Assembly: GCF_010730355.1 (NCBI RefSeq)
Contig: NZ_AP022576.1
Location: forward strand, 5,394,001 to 5,458,000
From: Mycobacterium florentinum
GTDB taxonomy: Bacteria; Actinomycetota; Actinomycetes; Mycobacteriales; Mycobacteriaceae
Direction of reading: 5' to 3'
DNA: 64,000 nucleotides
The translations under genes were made by a program, and so were the position numbers. This document shows positions 17,213 through 26,509 of the stretch, piece after piece (the stretch's first letter is position 1; each line of letters starts with the position of its first letter). A model generated the notes under the pieces. It was not told the origin of the DNA. It saw only the letters and a program-made list of their open reading frames with translations, and did no database searches.

Positions 17213-18562
17213 ATGGGTCAGCCAGAACCGGGGGCGGGCGAGGTCGCGCGATCTCGGGTGCTGGCGTGGGCGCTGTGGGACTGCGGGTCAACGGGTCTGA
17301 ACGCGATCGTGGCGACGTTCGTGTTCTCCGTCTACCTGACCAGCAGCGTGGGAGAGGGCCTGCCCGGCAGGACCACGCCGGAGAGTTGGCTGGGCCGCGC
17401 GGGGGCGCTCGCCGGATTGACGGTTGCGCTGCTGGCGCCGCTGGTCGGCGTGTGGGTGGAGTCGCCGCATCGCCGACGCGTGGCCCTGAGCGTGTTGACC
17501 GGCCTGGCGGTGACGCTGACCTGCGCGATGTTCCTGATCCACGATCGCCCCGCCTACTTGTGGGCCGGGTTGGTGCTGCTGGGCGCAACAGCGGCCTGCG
17601 GTGACCTGGCCAGCGTCCCGTACAACGCGATGCTGCGTCAGCTGTCGACTCCGCAGACGGCCGGCCGGATCTCGGGGCTGGGCTGGGCGTCGGGTTACCT
17701 GGGCAGCGTCCTGCTGTTGTTGCTGATCTACACCGGCTTCATCGCGGGCTCCGGCTCCGGGCCCGACGCGGTGCGGGGGCTGCTGCGGGTGCCCCTGGCC
17801 GACGGGCTCTACGTCCGGGAGGCCATGCTGGGCGCCGCGGCGTGGCTGGCGGTGCTGGCGTTGCCGTTGCTTCTCGTCGCGCACCGGCTGCCCGACACCG
17901 GCGAGGTGTACCAGCCGACGACCATGCTGGGCGGCTATCGCAAGCTGTGGACCGAGATCTCCGCGGAGTGGCGGCGCGACCGCAACCTGGTCTACTTCCT
18001 GGGCGCCAGCGCGCTCTTCCGCGACGGGCTTGCGGCGATATTCGCCTTCGGCGCCGTGCTGGGTGTCAACGTGTACGGCATCTCGCAGGCCAACGTGCTG
18101 ATATTCGGTGTGGCGGCCAGCATCGTCGCCGCCGTCGGCGCGGTGGCGGGCGGCTTCATCGATCACCGGATCGGATCCAAACCGGTCATCGTCGGGTCGC
18201 TGGTGGCAATCATCGCCATGGCGCTCACCATGATGGTGCTCTCCGGTCCGGTGGCCTTCTGGGCGTGCGGCCTGCTGCTCTGCCTGTTCATCGGGCCATC
18301 GCAGTCCTCGGCGCGTGCCCTGCTGTTGCAAATGGCCACCAACGGCCGGGAAGGCGTGGCGTTCGGCCTCTACACGATGACGGGCCGAGCCGTCGCGTTC
18401 GTGGCGCCCTGGCTTTTCTCGGTGTTTGTCGATGTGTTCGGCGCGGTGCGCGCCGGGCTGGGCGGGATATCGCTGGTGCTGATCGCCGGACTGATCGCGA
18501 TGATCGCCGTCCGTGTCCCGCCCCGGCACACCGCCGCGGTCGAACGGGTCGAACAGGCCTAG
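17213..18562 (+). CDS. MFS transporter (Rv2508c-like, Atg22/UMF1-type)
   Basis: A 449-residue integral membrane protein with about twelve hydrophobic helices, starting MGQPEPGAGEVARSRVLAWA at ATG 17213. The pattern WALWDCGSTGLNAIVATFVF in helix 1 and the long loop in the middle (RLPDTGEVYQPTTMLGGYRK) resemble the UMF1/Atg22 branch of the major facilitator superfamily, whose eukaryotic members export amino acids from vacuoles. Substrate unknown. The gene is divergent from the SDR, with about 100 bp between starts, and its last 4 bp overlap the convergent proline-rich gene. Confidence 0.85.
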   Translation: MGQPEPGAGEVARSRVLAWALWDCGSTGLNAIVATFVFSVYLTSSVGEGLPGRTTPESWLGRAGALAGLTVALLAPLVGVWVESPHRRRVALSVLTGLAVTLTCAMFLIHDRPAYLWAGLVLLGATAACGDLASVPYNAMLRQLSTPQTAGRISGLGWASGYLGSVLLLLLIYTGFIAGSGSGPDAVRGLLRVPLADGLYVREAMLGAAAWLAVLALPLLLVAHRLPDTGEVYQPTTMLGGYRKLWTEISAEWRRDRNLVYFLGASALFRDGLAAIFAFGAVLGVNVYGISQANVLIFGVAASIVAAVGAVAGGFIDHRIGSKPVIVGSLVAIIAMALTMMVLSGPVAFWACGLLLCLFIGPSQSSARALLLQMATNGREGVAFGLYTMTGRAVAFVAPWLFSVFVDVFGAVRAGLGGISLVLIAGLIAMIAVRVPPRHTAAVERVEQA

Positions 18563-19356
18563 CGTCCGGCGGCGTCGCAGACCGTGATGCCGGCACCGAG
18601 GCGTTGGCGCACCTGCACGCCGTCCACGCTGACCGAGCAGGTGACGTTGTGGCCGATGTTGATGATCGTGACGCTGGCCGGATGAGCAGGCGACTGCGAC
18701 AGGCTGACCTGCTTGGTCCACGGCAGCGAGACATTGAACTCGGTCTGGAGGACGTCGCCGGTATCCCAGTAGGTGATGCTGATCGCGCGTCCCTCGCCGC
18801 TGACGTTGTAGACGACGTTTTGCATCGCGCCCGGGGTGGGCGCGGATCCGGCCGAGCTGCTCGGCGGCGGTATCGGCAGCGCCGTCTGTGACGGCCGCGA
18901 CGCCCGGGTCGACGGGGTCGGCGTCGGGCTCTCGCTCGAGCCGGGCATCGCGGGTAGCGGCGGCACCGCGGTCTGGGTCTTCAGCGCGCCATTGGTGAGA
19001 ACCAGCGCGATCAGCAGCGCGACGACCAACAACACCGCCGCGCCGGCGCCGATCAACAGCCAACGCGGCAATCTCGGGCCCTCCGGCGGCGGGGGACCCA
19101 CGTCACCGGGCGGCAAGCCGCCCGGTGGGGGCTGGTCCTGGTCTTGCTGCCAGTACGCCGGCAGCCGCCTCGTCGTATTGGTTTCGTTCAGGCTCGGCGC
19201 CCACTGCGGCGCATAGCCGCCGTAGGTAGGCGCAAAGGGAGCTTGGTCGGCATAGGCCGGATCAGCGGGCGGCGCGTTCCGCGGGCCAATCGGCCCGGTC
19301 GGTTCCGCCCCCGCTTGAGGGGGACTAAACCACTCGGGTCGACGTGGATCGTTCAT
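18559..19356 (-). CDS. Proline-rich single-pass membrane protein with MmpS-like C-terminus
   Basis: A 265-residue protein (Rv2507 orthologue). The first 100 residues are Pro/Gly/Gln-rich and cytoplasmic, followed by one transmembrane helix (WLLIGAGAAVLLVVALLIAL), a Ser/Thr/Pro linker, and an extracytoplasmic beta-rich domain (NVVYNVSGEGRAISITYWDTG) resembling the MmpS accessory proteins of mycobacterial lipid transport. Two cysteines (NVTCSVSVDG and ITVCDAAG) may pair. Start ATG 19356 has TGAGG five bases upstream; GTG 19362 is an alternative. Its partner is unknown; no MmpL lies nearby. It overlaps the convergent transporter by 4 bp. Confidence 0.8.
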   Translation of the reverse strand: MNDPRRPEWFSPPQAGAEPTGPIGPRNAPPADPAYADQAPFAPTYGGYAPQWAPSLNETNTTRRLPAYWQQDQDQPPPGGLPPGDVGPPPPEGPRLPRWLLIGAGAAVLLVVALLIALVLTNGALKTQTAVPPLPAMPGSSESPTPTPSTRASRPSQTALPIPPPSSSAGSAPTPGAMQNVVYNVSGEGRAISITYWDTGDVLQTEFNVSLPWTKQVSLSQSPAHPASVTIINIGHNVTCSVSVDGVQVRQRLGAGITVCDAAGR

Positions 19357-19425
19357 GTCCACCTCACAGTTTGCAGGGTACCTAAGCCGAGCGGCTGGGC
19401 GTGGAATCTCCCGATGACGCCCGAT

Positions 19426-20070
19426 TCAGCGGACTTGGCCCCCGGCTCCCAGTGCGGCGATCGTCATGGCCCGCATGACGGCACGCGACCGCGTCCCGCG
19501 GGCCGGCTTTTCCGCCGCCTTCATGCTGTGCGGCGTCGAGTTCAGCAGGCCGAACACCGCGTGCGCCGCCAGCCGAGCATCGGCTTCGGCCAGCGCCGGA
19601 TCCAGCTCGCGCAGCACGCCGACCCATACCTCTACATATTGGCGTTGCGCCTTGCGTACCTGCCGCTCGGCGGCCGCGGGCAGGTGTGCCAGGTCGCGGT
19701 CCTGGATGCGGATCAGGTCTGGCTCGCCGAAGGCGAAGTCGAGGTGAAAATCGATCAGCCCGTCCAGCGCTGCGGCCGCGTCCGCGCTGCGCGCGGTCAC
19801 TTCGCGGGCCCCGGCGAGCAGCCGAGCGCTGATCCCGACCAGCAACTCGACCAGCATCGATTCCTTGTTGGGGAAGTGGCGGTAGATGGCCGGGCCGCTC
19901 ACCCCGGTGGCGGCGCCGATGTCTTCGAGTCGCACCGCGAGAAATCCGCGCTCGGCGAAGAGCCGTTCGGCCGCGGCCAGCAGTTGCAGTCGCCGGTCGG
20001 ATTTCAACTGGCTGCGGCGATTTGGCGGTTCGGATTGACCGGGCGGACTGTCCGGGGTGGACGCTGTCAT
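19426..20070 (-). CDS. TetR-family regulator of the acyl-CoA catabolic operon (Rv2506-like)
   Basis: A 214-residue regulator with the helix-turn-helix VRLEDIGAATGVSGPAIYRHF and the long C-terminal domain of acyl-CoA-sensing TetR proteins. The start is ATG 20070 with GGAGGG upstream; a GTG at 20103 lies inside the putative operator and is less likely. Two 16-bp pseudo-palindromes upstream (20092-20107 and 20117-20132) each match 13 of 16 positions of the perfect palindrome in front of accD1, so this protein very probably represses itself and the accD1 operon. In M. tuberculosis the orthologue is also beside this operon. The effector is likely an acyl-CoA, which is inference. Confidence 0.88.
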   Translation of the reverse strand: MTASTPDSPPGQSEPPNRRSQLKSDRRLQLLAAAERLFAERGFLAVRLEDIGAATGVSGPAIYRHFPNKESMLVELLVGISARLLAGAREVTARSADAAAALDGLIDFHLDFAFGEPDLIRIQDRDLAHLPAAAERQVRKAQRQYVEVWVGVLRELDPALAEADARLAAHAVFGLLNSTPHSMKAAEKPARGTRSRAVMRAMTIAALGAGGQVR

Positions 20071-20091
20071 GACGGCCCTCCGGAAGTTTCG

Positions 20092-20107
20092 GTTAATCGT
20101 CACTAAC
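20092..20107. promoter_or_regulatory. TetR operator copy A
   Basis: GTTAATCGTCACTAAC matches the accD1 operator core GTTAATGATCATTAAC at 13 of 16 positions and sits just upstream of the TetR start. Confidence 0.7.
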
Positions 20108-20116
20108 GTAGCACGA

Positions 20117-20132
20117 GTTATTGGTGATTAAC
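20117..20132. promoter_or_regulatory. TetR operator copy B
   Basis: GTTATTGGTGATTAAC also matches the accD1 operator core at 13 of 16 positions. It is 25 bp from copy A and overlaps the stop codon end of the SnoaL-like gene. Confidence 0.65.
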
Positions 20133-20619
20133 TCAGATCGCGCAGATACCCGGACACCGCCGCGACGTCCGCGACCGGCAGGTTCGGATCGATCAGGCCC
20201 AGCTGGCGCAGCAATGCGGCCTGATCCCAGTAAAGCCGTTCGCTTGCCATCAGGTCGCCGCGGAATCTGACGATCACGACGGCGGGCACTTCCACGGTTT
20301 TGCCGGTCGCAGCCAGTCCCGGCAGGAGGAACGGCACGACTCGGTCGTGGGTCATCCGCATGATGAACTCATCGACAAGCAAGCCGTCACCGACCGATCG
20401 GGCGATCGGCTCATTGGTGGTGTCGGCGGGAATCCCTGGAATGAATACGTCGGCGTAGTAGCGCCGCAGGTTCTCCCTGCCGGAGCCGCCGCTCATGGTC
20501 GGCAGATGCATGACGGTCGCGTCGTCGACCATCGTGGCCACCGCGAGGTCGGCGTCCTTGGTCGCGAATTCGCTCGCCATGTGGCGTTCCCACAGCTCGA
20601 CCATCTGATCGTGGTTCAT
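20128..20619 (-). CDS. SnoaL/NTF2-like protein
   Basis: A 163-residue protein of the SnoaL-like cone fold (NTF2 superfamily): N-terminal helix MVELWERHMASEFATKD, the LATM..DATVMHLPTM strand, and RRYYADVFIPGIP. Members bind or isomerise small hydrophobic molecules. The conserved H/D pocket pattern is only partly visible, so enzymatic or carrier function remains open. Start ATG 20619 lies 3 bp after the end of the next upstream gene, so both are in one operon transcribed towards the TetR gene. In M. tuberculosis other genes (fadD35, scoAB) occupy this place, so this pair is lineage-specific. Confidence 0.75.
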   Translation of the reverse strand: MNHDQMVELWERHMASEFATKDADLAVATMVDDATVMHLPTMSGGSGRENLRRYYADVFIPGIPADTTNEPIARSVGDGLLVDEFIMRMTHDRVVPFLLPGLAATGKTVEVPAVVIVRFRGDLMASERLYWDQAALLRQLGLIDPNLPVADVAAVSGYLRDLS

Positions 20620-20621
20620 GG

Positions 20622-20990
20622 CTAGGAACCTAGCAACTGGTGGTAGATCTGCGAGCGCACCGCGCGGGCCTCGGGCAGCCACGAGGCCATGGCCCAGCAG
20701 TGAATTTCGCCGTCGCGCAGGTCGAAGGTGAACTTGGCGCCCGGTGTGGCGCGCGATTTCGCTTGCAGTGCAACGGTATCGGGGCCCAGCACGGCCAGGG
20801 CCCGGGTGGTGGTATGCCGCGGCGGGTGACGGCTGGCAATCAATGCGTTGATGCTGGCGCCCAGATCAATACCGACCAGGCCGACAATCGAGCGCAAGAG
20901 TTGCAGCGTCGGCGCGCCGATCCGCGCCTGCCACGAAGGTCGACCGGTGAATACGGACGCGCCCTTTGTTTGGGCCGGCGTGCCTGGCAT
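20622..20990 (-). CDS. Conserved hypothetical protein, 122 residues
   Basis: I do not recognise this family. The protein has a basic, polar N-terminus, a moderately hydrophobic helix (TLQLLRSIVGLVGIDLGASI) and a C-terminal half with alternating strands (TRALAVLGPDTVALQAKS, KFTFDLRDGEIHCWAMASW). There is no signal peptide. The gene is 3 bp upstream of the SnoaL-like gene and divergent from accD1, so it may be induced together with the catabolic operon. Codon use resembles that of its neighbours. It could be a small ligand-binding partner of the SnoaL-like protein, but that is a guess from position only. Confidence 0.6.
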   Translation of the reverse strand: MPGTPAQTKGASVFTGRPSWQARIGAPTLQLLRSIVGLVGIDLGASINALIASRHPPRHTTTRALAVLGPDTVALQAKSRATPGAKFTFDLRDGEIHCWAMASWLPEARAVRSQIYHQLLGS

Positions 20991-21208
20991 GACTTCCCCT
21001 GTGGCGATTGCGCATTCTCGCTAGCGATGATCAACGAAAAATGTAGGCAATTTGGGGACTCCGGGTAAAGCAAACACCCGTTGTCTTCGCCCGGGGACAC
21101 CGGATCTATCAGGGAGCGTTCGCCGCCGCGGCTCGGGTCAGGCCGGCCTCAGCTGCACTGTGGCAGCCGTCCCTGGACGCGGATGCACACCCGATGGTAT
21201 TCTCGCTG

Positions 21209-21226
21209 AGTTAATGATCATTAACT
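21209..21226. promoter_or_regulatory. accD1 operon operator, 18-bp perfect palindrome
   Basis: AGTTAATGATCATTAACT is its own reverse complement and lies 30 bp before the accD1 start. Two near copies flank the TetR gene at 20092-20132, which identifies the likely repressor. Confidence 0.8.
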
Positions 21227-21255
21227 GAAGTCGCGTGACGGCGAGGAGGCCTGTC

Positions 21256-22842
21256 GTGACTGTGACCGCAAAGGTCGCACCGTCGTTCGCCGACGAGCAC
21301 CGCCGGCTCGTCGATGAGTTGAACGTCAAGCTGGCGGCCGCGGCATTGGGCGGCAATGAGCGCGCGCGGGAGCGTCACGTCAGCCGCGGCAAGCTGTTGC
21401 CGCGCGAACGGGTGGACCGGCTGCTCGATCCCGGCAGCCCGTTTCTGGAACTGACCCCGCTGGCCGCGAACGGGATGTACGACGACGAATCCCCGGGGGC
21501 CGGGATCATCACCGGCATCGGGCGGGTGTCGCAGCGCGAGTGCGTGATCGTCGCGAACGACGCGACGGTCAAGGGCGGCACCTACTACCCGATCACGGTC
21601 AAGAAGCACCTGCGCGCCCAAGAAGTCGCATTGCAGAACCGGCTGCCGTGCATTTACCTCGTCGACTCCGGCGGCGCCTTCCTGCCGCGCCAAGACGAGG
21701 TGTTTCCCGACCGCGAGCATTTCGGGCGAATCTTCTACAACCAGGCGACCATGAGCGCCAAGGAGATTCCTCAGGTCGCCGCGGTGCTCGGCTCGTGCAC
21801 GGCCGGCGGTGCGTATGTGCCGGCGATGAGCGACGAGGCCGTCATCGTCCGCGAGCAGGGCACGATCTTCCTGGGTGGCCCACCACTGGTCAAAGCCGCT
21901 ACCGGAGAGATCGTTTCGGCCGAAGACCTCGGCGGCGGCGACCTGCACTCGCGCGTCTCCGGGGTCACCGACCATCTCGCCGACGACGACGAGCATGCAC
22001 TGCGCATCGTGCGTGCGATCGCCGCGACATTCGGTCCGCGTGAGCCCAGCCCGTGGGAAGTGCTGCCGCCGGTCGAACCCAAGCACGCGCAGACCGAGCT
22101 CTACGACGTCGTCCCGCCCGATCCGCGGGTGCCCTACGACGTGCACGAGGTCATCCTGCGGCTGGTCGACGGCAGCGAATTCAGTGAGTTCAAGGCCTTA
22201 TATGGCAAGACACTGGTAACCGGATTCGCGCGCATCCACGGCCACCCGGTCGGGATCATCGCCAACAACGGCGTGCTGTTCAGCGAATCCGCGCTCAAGG
22301 GAGCACATTTCATCGAGCTGTGCGACAAGCGCAAGATTCCGCTGCTGTTCCTGCAGAACATCGCCGGCTTCATGGTCGGCCGCGACTACGAGGCCGGCGG
22401 CATCGCCAAACACGGCGCCAAGATGGTCACCGCCGTGGCCTGCGCCCGGGTACCCAAGCTGACCGTCGTGATCGGCGGATCCTATGGCGCGGGCAACTAT
22501 TCGATGTGCGGGCGGGCGTACTCGCCGCGCTTTCTGTGGATGTGGCCCAATGCCCGGATCTCGGTGATGGGTGGCGAACAGGCGGCCTCCGTGCTGGCCA
22601 CGGTGCGGGGCGAACAGCTCAGTGCGGCGGGCAAGCCATGGTCGCCCGACGACGAAGAGACGTTCAAGGCGCCGATCCGGGCCCAGTACGAGGACCAGGG
22701 CAACCCGTACTACTCGACGGCCCGGCTCTGGGACGATGGCATCATCGACCCGGCCGATACGAGAATGTATGTCGGGCTGGCCCTTTCGGTGTGCGCCCAG
22801 GCGCCGCTGGAACCGGTCTCCTACGGCGTCTTCCGGATGTGA
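21256..22842 (+). CDS. accD1: Acyl-CoA carboxylase beta subunit AccD1
   Basis: A 528-residue carboxyltransferase, the orthologue of Rv2502c, which with AccA1 forms methylcrotonyl-CoA carboxylase in leucine breakdown. The N-terminal half has the acyl-CoA site ([34 protein letters not shown]) and the C-terminal half the biotin site ([31 protein letters not shown]). The chosen start is GTG 21256 with GAGGAGG six bases upstream; the frame is open to 21235. The gene opens an operon with accA1, fadE19, maoC and citE, with a 4-bp overlap to accA1. An 18-bp palindrome in the promoter points to TetR control. Confidence 0.95.
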   Translation: MTVTAKVAPSFADEHRRLVDELNVKLAAAALGGNERARERHVSRGKLLPRERVDRLLDPGSPFLELTPLAANGMYDDESPGAGIITGIGRVSQRECVIVANDATVKGGTYYPITVKKHLRAQEVALQNRLPCIYLVDSGGAFLPRQDEVFPDREHFGRIFYNQATMSAKEIPQVAAVLGSCTAGGAYVPAMSDEAVIVREQGTIFLGGPPLVKAATGEIVSAEDLGGGDLHSRVSGVTDHLADDDEHALRIVRAIAATFGPREPSPWEVLPPVEPKHAQTELYDVVPPDPRVPYDVHEVILRLVDGSEFSEFKALYGKTLVTGFARIHGHPVGIIANNGVLFSESALKGAHFIELCDKRKIPLLFLQNIAGFMVGRDYEAGGIAKHGAKMVTAVACARVPKLTVVIGGSYGAGNYSMCGRAYSPRFLWMWPNARISVMGGEQAASVLATVRGEQLSAAGKPWSPDDEETFKAPIRAQYEDQGNPYYSTARLWDDGIIDPADTRMYVGLALSVCAQAPLEPVSYGVFRM

Positions 22843-24833
22843 GTGCAGTGTTCGACACCGTCTTAGTGGCCAACCGCGGCGAGATCGCCGTGCGAGTGAT
22901 CCGAACCTTGCGCCGGCTGGGTATCCGGTCGGTGGCCGTCTACAGCGATCCCGACGCCGACGCGCGACACGTGCGGGAAGCCGACGCGGCGGTACGGCTG
23001 GGCGCGGCACCCGCCCGCGAAAGCTACCTCGATATCGAGAAGGTGCTCGATGCCGCCGCGCGCACCGGCACTCAGGCGATTCACCCGGGTTACGGGTTCC
23101 TTTCGGAGAACGCCCATTTCGCTGCCGCATGCGAGCGCGCCGGGGTGGTGTTCCTCGGCCCGCCGGCCCGCGCGATCGAGGTGATGGGCGACAAGATCAC
23201 CGCCAAGAACGCGGTCGCCGCCTTCGATGTGCCGGTGGTTCCCGGTGTGGCGAAATCGGGATTGACGGACGACGAGCTCGTCGCCGCGGCCGCCGACGTC
23301 GGCTACCCGGTGTTGATCAAGCCGTCGGCCGGCGGCGGCGGCAAGGGCATGCGGCTGGTGGAAGATCCGGCCCGGCTGCCCGAGGCGCTGGTCGGTGCGC
23401 GCCGGGAGGCGGCGTCCTCGTTCGGCGACGACACTCTGTTCCTGGAGCGATTCGTGTTGCGGCCCAGGCATATCGAGGTACAGGTCCTTGCCGACGGCCA
23501 CGGCAACGTGGTGCATCTCGGCGAGCGTGAATGCAGCCTGCAGCGGCGTCACCAGAAGGTCATCGAGGAGGCGCCCTCGCCGTTGCTGGACCCGCAGACC
23601 CGCGCGCGGATCGGGACCGCGGCCTGCAACACCGCCCGCAGCGTCGACTACGTCGGGGCCGGCACGGTGGAGTTCATCGTCTCCGCCGAGCGACCCGACG
23701 AGTTCTTCTTCATGGAGATGAACACCCGGCTACAGGTGGAGCACCCCGTCACCGAGGCGATCACCGGGCTGGACCTCGTCGAGTGGCAGCTGCGCGTGGG
23801 CGCCGGTGAGAAGCTCACGTTCGCCCAGGACGACATCGAGTTGCGCGGGCACGCGATTGAGGCCCGGGTGTACGCGGAGGATCCGGGGCGGGGCTTCCTG
23901 CCGACCGGCGGGCGGGTGCTCGATGTCTTCGAACCCTCGGGTCCCGGTGTGCGAGTTGACTCGTCGCTGCTGGCGGGCACGGTGGTGGGCAGCGACTACG
24001 ACCCGATGTTGAGCAAGGTGATCGCGCACGGAGCCGATCGCGACGAGGCGCTCGCCGAACTCGTCCGGGCGCTGGCGCAGACGACGATTCTCGGCGTGCA
24101 GACCAACATCGAATTCCTGCGCTTCCTGCTCGCCGACGAACGAGTGCGCGCGGGCGACCTGGACACCGCGCTGCTCGAGGAGCGGCTGCCTGACTTCGCG
24201 CCGCTGCCGGCGCCCGACGACGTGCTCGCGGCGGGCGGGCTGTACGTCCAGTGGGTGTTGGCCCGTCGCGCGCGAGGCAACGTGTGGGCGCAACCGTCGG
24301 GCTGGCGCGTCGGCGCTGACGCGGCGCCGGTACGCACCGCGATGCGCACGCCGCTGCGCACCGAGACCGTCTCGGTGTCCGGCCTGCCGGCGGCCGCCAC
24401 GGTACGGGTCGGCGACGGCGAAAACCTCTCGGCGAGCGTGGAAGTCGAGCGACGACGGATGAGTGCGACGCTGGCCGGGCTGCGCCGCGAGTACCGGTGG
24501 GCCGAGGCCGACCGCCATCTGTGGATCGCCGACGAGCGGGGCACCTGGCATCTGCGCGAGGCCGAGGAAACCAAGATCCATCGCGGGAGCGACACCAGGC
24601 AGGCCGAGGTGCTCAGTCCGATGCCCGGCAGTGTGATCGCCGTGCAGGTCGACGCCGGCGCCGAGGTGTCCGAGGGCGACGTGGTCGTGGTCGTAGAGGC
24701 GATGAAGATGGAACACTCGTTGGCCGCACCGGTTTCGGGACGTGTCGAGCTACTGGTGTCGGTCGGCGATCAGGTGACGGTTGACCAGGTGCTGGCCCGC
24801 CTGGTCCCAGACTCCGAAGAGAAAAAGGATTAG
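22839..24833 (+). CDS. accA1: Biotin carboxylase/carrier subunit AccA1
   Basis: A 664-residue acyl-CoA carboxylase alpha subunit (Rv2501c orthologue). It starts at a GTG overlapping the accD1 stop (GTGA), giving [20 protein letters not shown]. The biotin carboxylase part has the ATP-grasp glycine loop SAGGGGKGM (163-171) and the [14 protein letters not shown] block. The C-terminal carrier domain has EAMKMEH with the biotinylated lysine at K623, 41 residues before the end. It carboxylates biotin with ATP and bicarbonate for transfer by AccD1 to 3-methylcrotonyl-CoA. Length and domain order are standard. Confidence 0.95.
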   Translation: MSAVFDTVLVANRGEIAVRVIRTLRRLGIRSVAVYSDPDADARHVREADAAVRLGAAPARESYLDIEKVLDAAARTGTQAIHPGYGFLSENAHFAAACERAGVVFLGPPARAIEVMGDKITAKNAVAAFDVPVVPGVAKSGLTDDELVAAAADVGYPVLIKPSAGGGGKGMRLVEDPARLPEALVGARREAASSFGDDTLFLERFVLRPRHIEVQVLADGHGNVVHLGERECSLQRRHQKVIEEAPSPLLDPQTRARIGTAACNTARSVDYVGAGTVEFIVSAERPDEFFFMEMNTRLQVEHPVTEAITGLDLVEWQLRVGAGEKLTFAQDDIELRGHAIEARVYAEDPGRGFLPTGGRVLDVFEPSGPGVRVDSSLLAGTVVGSDYDPMLSKVIAHGADRDEALAELVRALAQTTILGVQTNIEFLRFLLADERVRAGDLDTALLEERLPDFAPLPAPDDVLAAGGLYVQWVLARRARGNVWAQPSGWRVGADAAPVRTAMRTPLRTETVSVSGLPAAATVRVGDGENLSASVEVERRRMSATLAGLRREYRWAEADRHLWIADERGTWHLREAEETKIHRGSDTRQAEVLSPMPGSVIAVQVDAGAEVSEGDVVVVVEAMKMEHSLAAPVSGRVELLVSVGDQVTVDQVLARLVPDSEEKKD

Positions 24834-24839
24834 AGGATC

Positions 24840-26006
24840 ATGACGACAACGATCTCCGCGGGGACGCTACCCAAGGAATACGAAGACCTTCGCGCCACCG
24901 TCGCCGATTTTGCGCGCAGCGTGGTCGCTCCCGTTTCGGCCAGACACGATGAGGAGCACAGCTTTCCCTACGAAGTCGTCGCCAAGATGGGCGAGATGGG
25001 ACTGTTCGGGCTGCCGTTCCCCGAGGAGTACGGCGGCATGGGTGGTGACTACTTCGCGTTGTCACTGGCCCTCGAGGAACTCGGCAAGGTCGACCAGTCG
25101 GTGGCGATCACGCTGGAGGCCGGGGTGGGTCTCGGTGCCATGCCGATCTACCGGTTCGGCAGCGAGGAACAGAAGCAAACGTGGCTGCCCGACCTGGTGG
25201 CCGGCCGGGCGCTGGCCGGCTTCGGGCTCACCGAGCCCGGCGCGGGTTCGGACGCCGGAGGTACCCGCACCACGGCCAAACTCGACAACGGCGAGTGGGT
25301 GATCAACGGGTCCAAGCAGTTCATCACGAACTCGGGTACCGACATCACCTCACTGGTCACCATCACCGCGGTCACCGGGACCATCGGAGACGGCAAGAAG
25401 CAGATCTCGACAATCGTCGTGCCCAATGGCACACCGGGTTTCACCGTCGAACCGGTTTACAACAAGGTCGGCTGGAACGCGTCGGACACCCACCCGTTGA
25501 CGTTCGCCGACGCCCGTGTTCCGGAGGAGAACCTGCTGGGCATCCGCGGCAAGGGGTACGCGAACTTTCTGTCGATCCTCGACGAGGGCCGCATCGCGAT
25601 CGCCGCACTGGCCACCGGTGTGGCACAGGGCTGTGTCGACGAGAGCGTCAAGTACTCCAAGGAGCGCGAGTCGTTCGGCCAGCCGATCGGCTCTTACCAG
25701 GCGATCAGCTTCAAGATCGCACGCATGGAGGCGCGCGCGCACGTCGCGCGCACCGCGTACTACGATGCAGCCGCAAAGATGTTGGCGGGTAAGCCATTCA
25801 AGAAGGAGGCGGCCATCGCCAAGATGATCTCGTCGGAGGCGGCCATGGACAACGCCCGCGACGCCACTCAGATCCACGGCGGATACGGCTTCATGAACGA
25901 GTATCCGGTGGCGCGTCACTACCGCGACAGCAAGATCCTCGAGATCGGTGAGGGCACCACCGAGGTGCAACTCATGCTCATCGCGCGTTCGCTGGGCCTG
26001 TCATGA
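24840..26006 (+). CDS. fadE19: Acyl-CoA dehydrogenase FadE19
   Basis: A 388-residue FAD-dependent acyl-CoA dehydrogenase (Rv2500c orthologue), probably acting on isovaleryl- or 2-methyl-branched acyl-CoA in leucine/isoleucine breakdown. Visible motifs are [15 protein letters not shown] (FAD and substrate binding), the [14 protein letters not shown] strand, and the C-terminal [20 protein letters not shown] and [10 protein letters not shown] segments typical of the family. Start ATG 24840 lies 6 bp after the accA1 stop; its stop overlaps the next start by 4 bp (ATGA). Which electron-transfer partner it uses is not visible here. Confidence 0.93.
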   Translation: MTTTISAGTLPKEYEDLRATVADFARSVVAPVSARHDEEHSFPYEVVAKMGEMGLFGLPFPEEYGGMGGDYFALSLALEELGKVDQSVAITLEAGVGLGAMPIYRFGSEEQKQTWLPDLVAGRALAGFGLTEPGAGSDAGGTRTTAKLDNGEWVINGSKQFITNSGTDITSLVTITAVTGTIGDGKKQISTIVVPNGTPGFTVEPVYNKVGWNASDTHPLTFADARVPEENLLGIRGKGYANFLSILDEGRIAIAALATGVAQGCVDESVKYSKERESFGQPIGSYQAISFKIARMEARAHVARTAYYDAAAKMLAGKPFKKEAAIAKMISSEAAMDNARDATQIHGGYGFMNEYPVARHYRDSKILEIGEGTTEVQLMLIARSLGLS

Positions 26007-26497
26007 CCGAAAGCAAGTCGGTTGTCCAGCGCGGCTTGTGGTTCGAGGAATTCGAGATCGGCACGACGTACCTGCATCGGCCGGGCCGGACCGTCACCGA
26101 GGCCGACAACGTGTTGTTCACCACGCTGACCATGAACACCCAGTCGCTGCACCTCGACGCCGCGTGGGCCGCCGAACAGCCCGGCTTCCGCGGGGAGCGG
26201 CTGGTGAATTCGATGTTCACCCTCTCGACGCTGGTCGGGCTCTCGGTCAGCCAGCTGACCCTGGGCACCATCGTGGCCAATCTCGGCTTCTCCGAGGTGT
26301 CCTTTCCGAAGCCGGTTTTTCACGGCGACACGTTGTACGCGGAGACCGTTTGCACCGGCAAGCGCGAGTCGAAGAGCCGACCCGGCGAAGGCATCGTCAC
26401 CCTGGAGCACACCGGGCGAAATCAAGATGGTGAGATCGTTGCGCGTGCGGTCCGCACCACCCTGGTGCAGAAGCGACCAGCCTCCGAAACCAGCTGA
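26003..26497 (+). CDS. MaoC-like hot-dog-fold dehydratase
   Basis: A 164-residue hydratase (Rv2499c orthologue) starting at ATG 26003 inside the fadE19 stop. The conserved block is [20 protein letters not shown] followed by [17 protein letters not shown], in which D/N and H form the hydratase active site, and later [19 protein letters not shown], the core strand of the fold. It probably hydrates an unsaturated acyl-CoA made by FadE19 or acts on the CitE substrate. Context in the operon supports a branched-chain acyl-CoA role. The next gene starts 12 bp on. Confidence 0.9.
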   Translation: MTESKSVVQRGLWFEEFEIGTTYLHRPGRTVTEADNVLFTTLTMNTQSLHLDAAWAAEQPGFRGERLVNSMFTLSTLVGLSVSQLTLGTIVANLGFSEVSFPKPVFHGDTLYAETVCTGKRESKSRPGEGIVTLEHTGRNQDGEIVARAVRTTLVQKRPASETS

Positions 26498-26509
26498 CGA
26501 GGAGCCCCG

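Noticed and set aside
17288..19063. 591-codon minus-strand frame over the transporter
   Set aside because: Composition is Arg/Gln/His low-complexity and it covers two recognisable genes; a GC-driven shadow.
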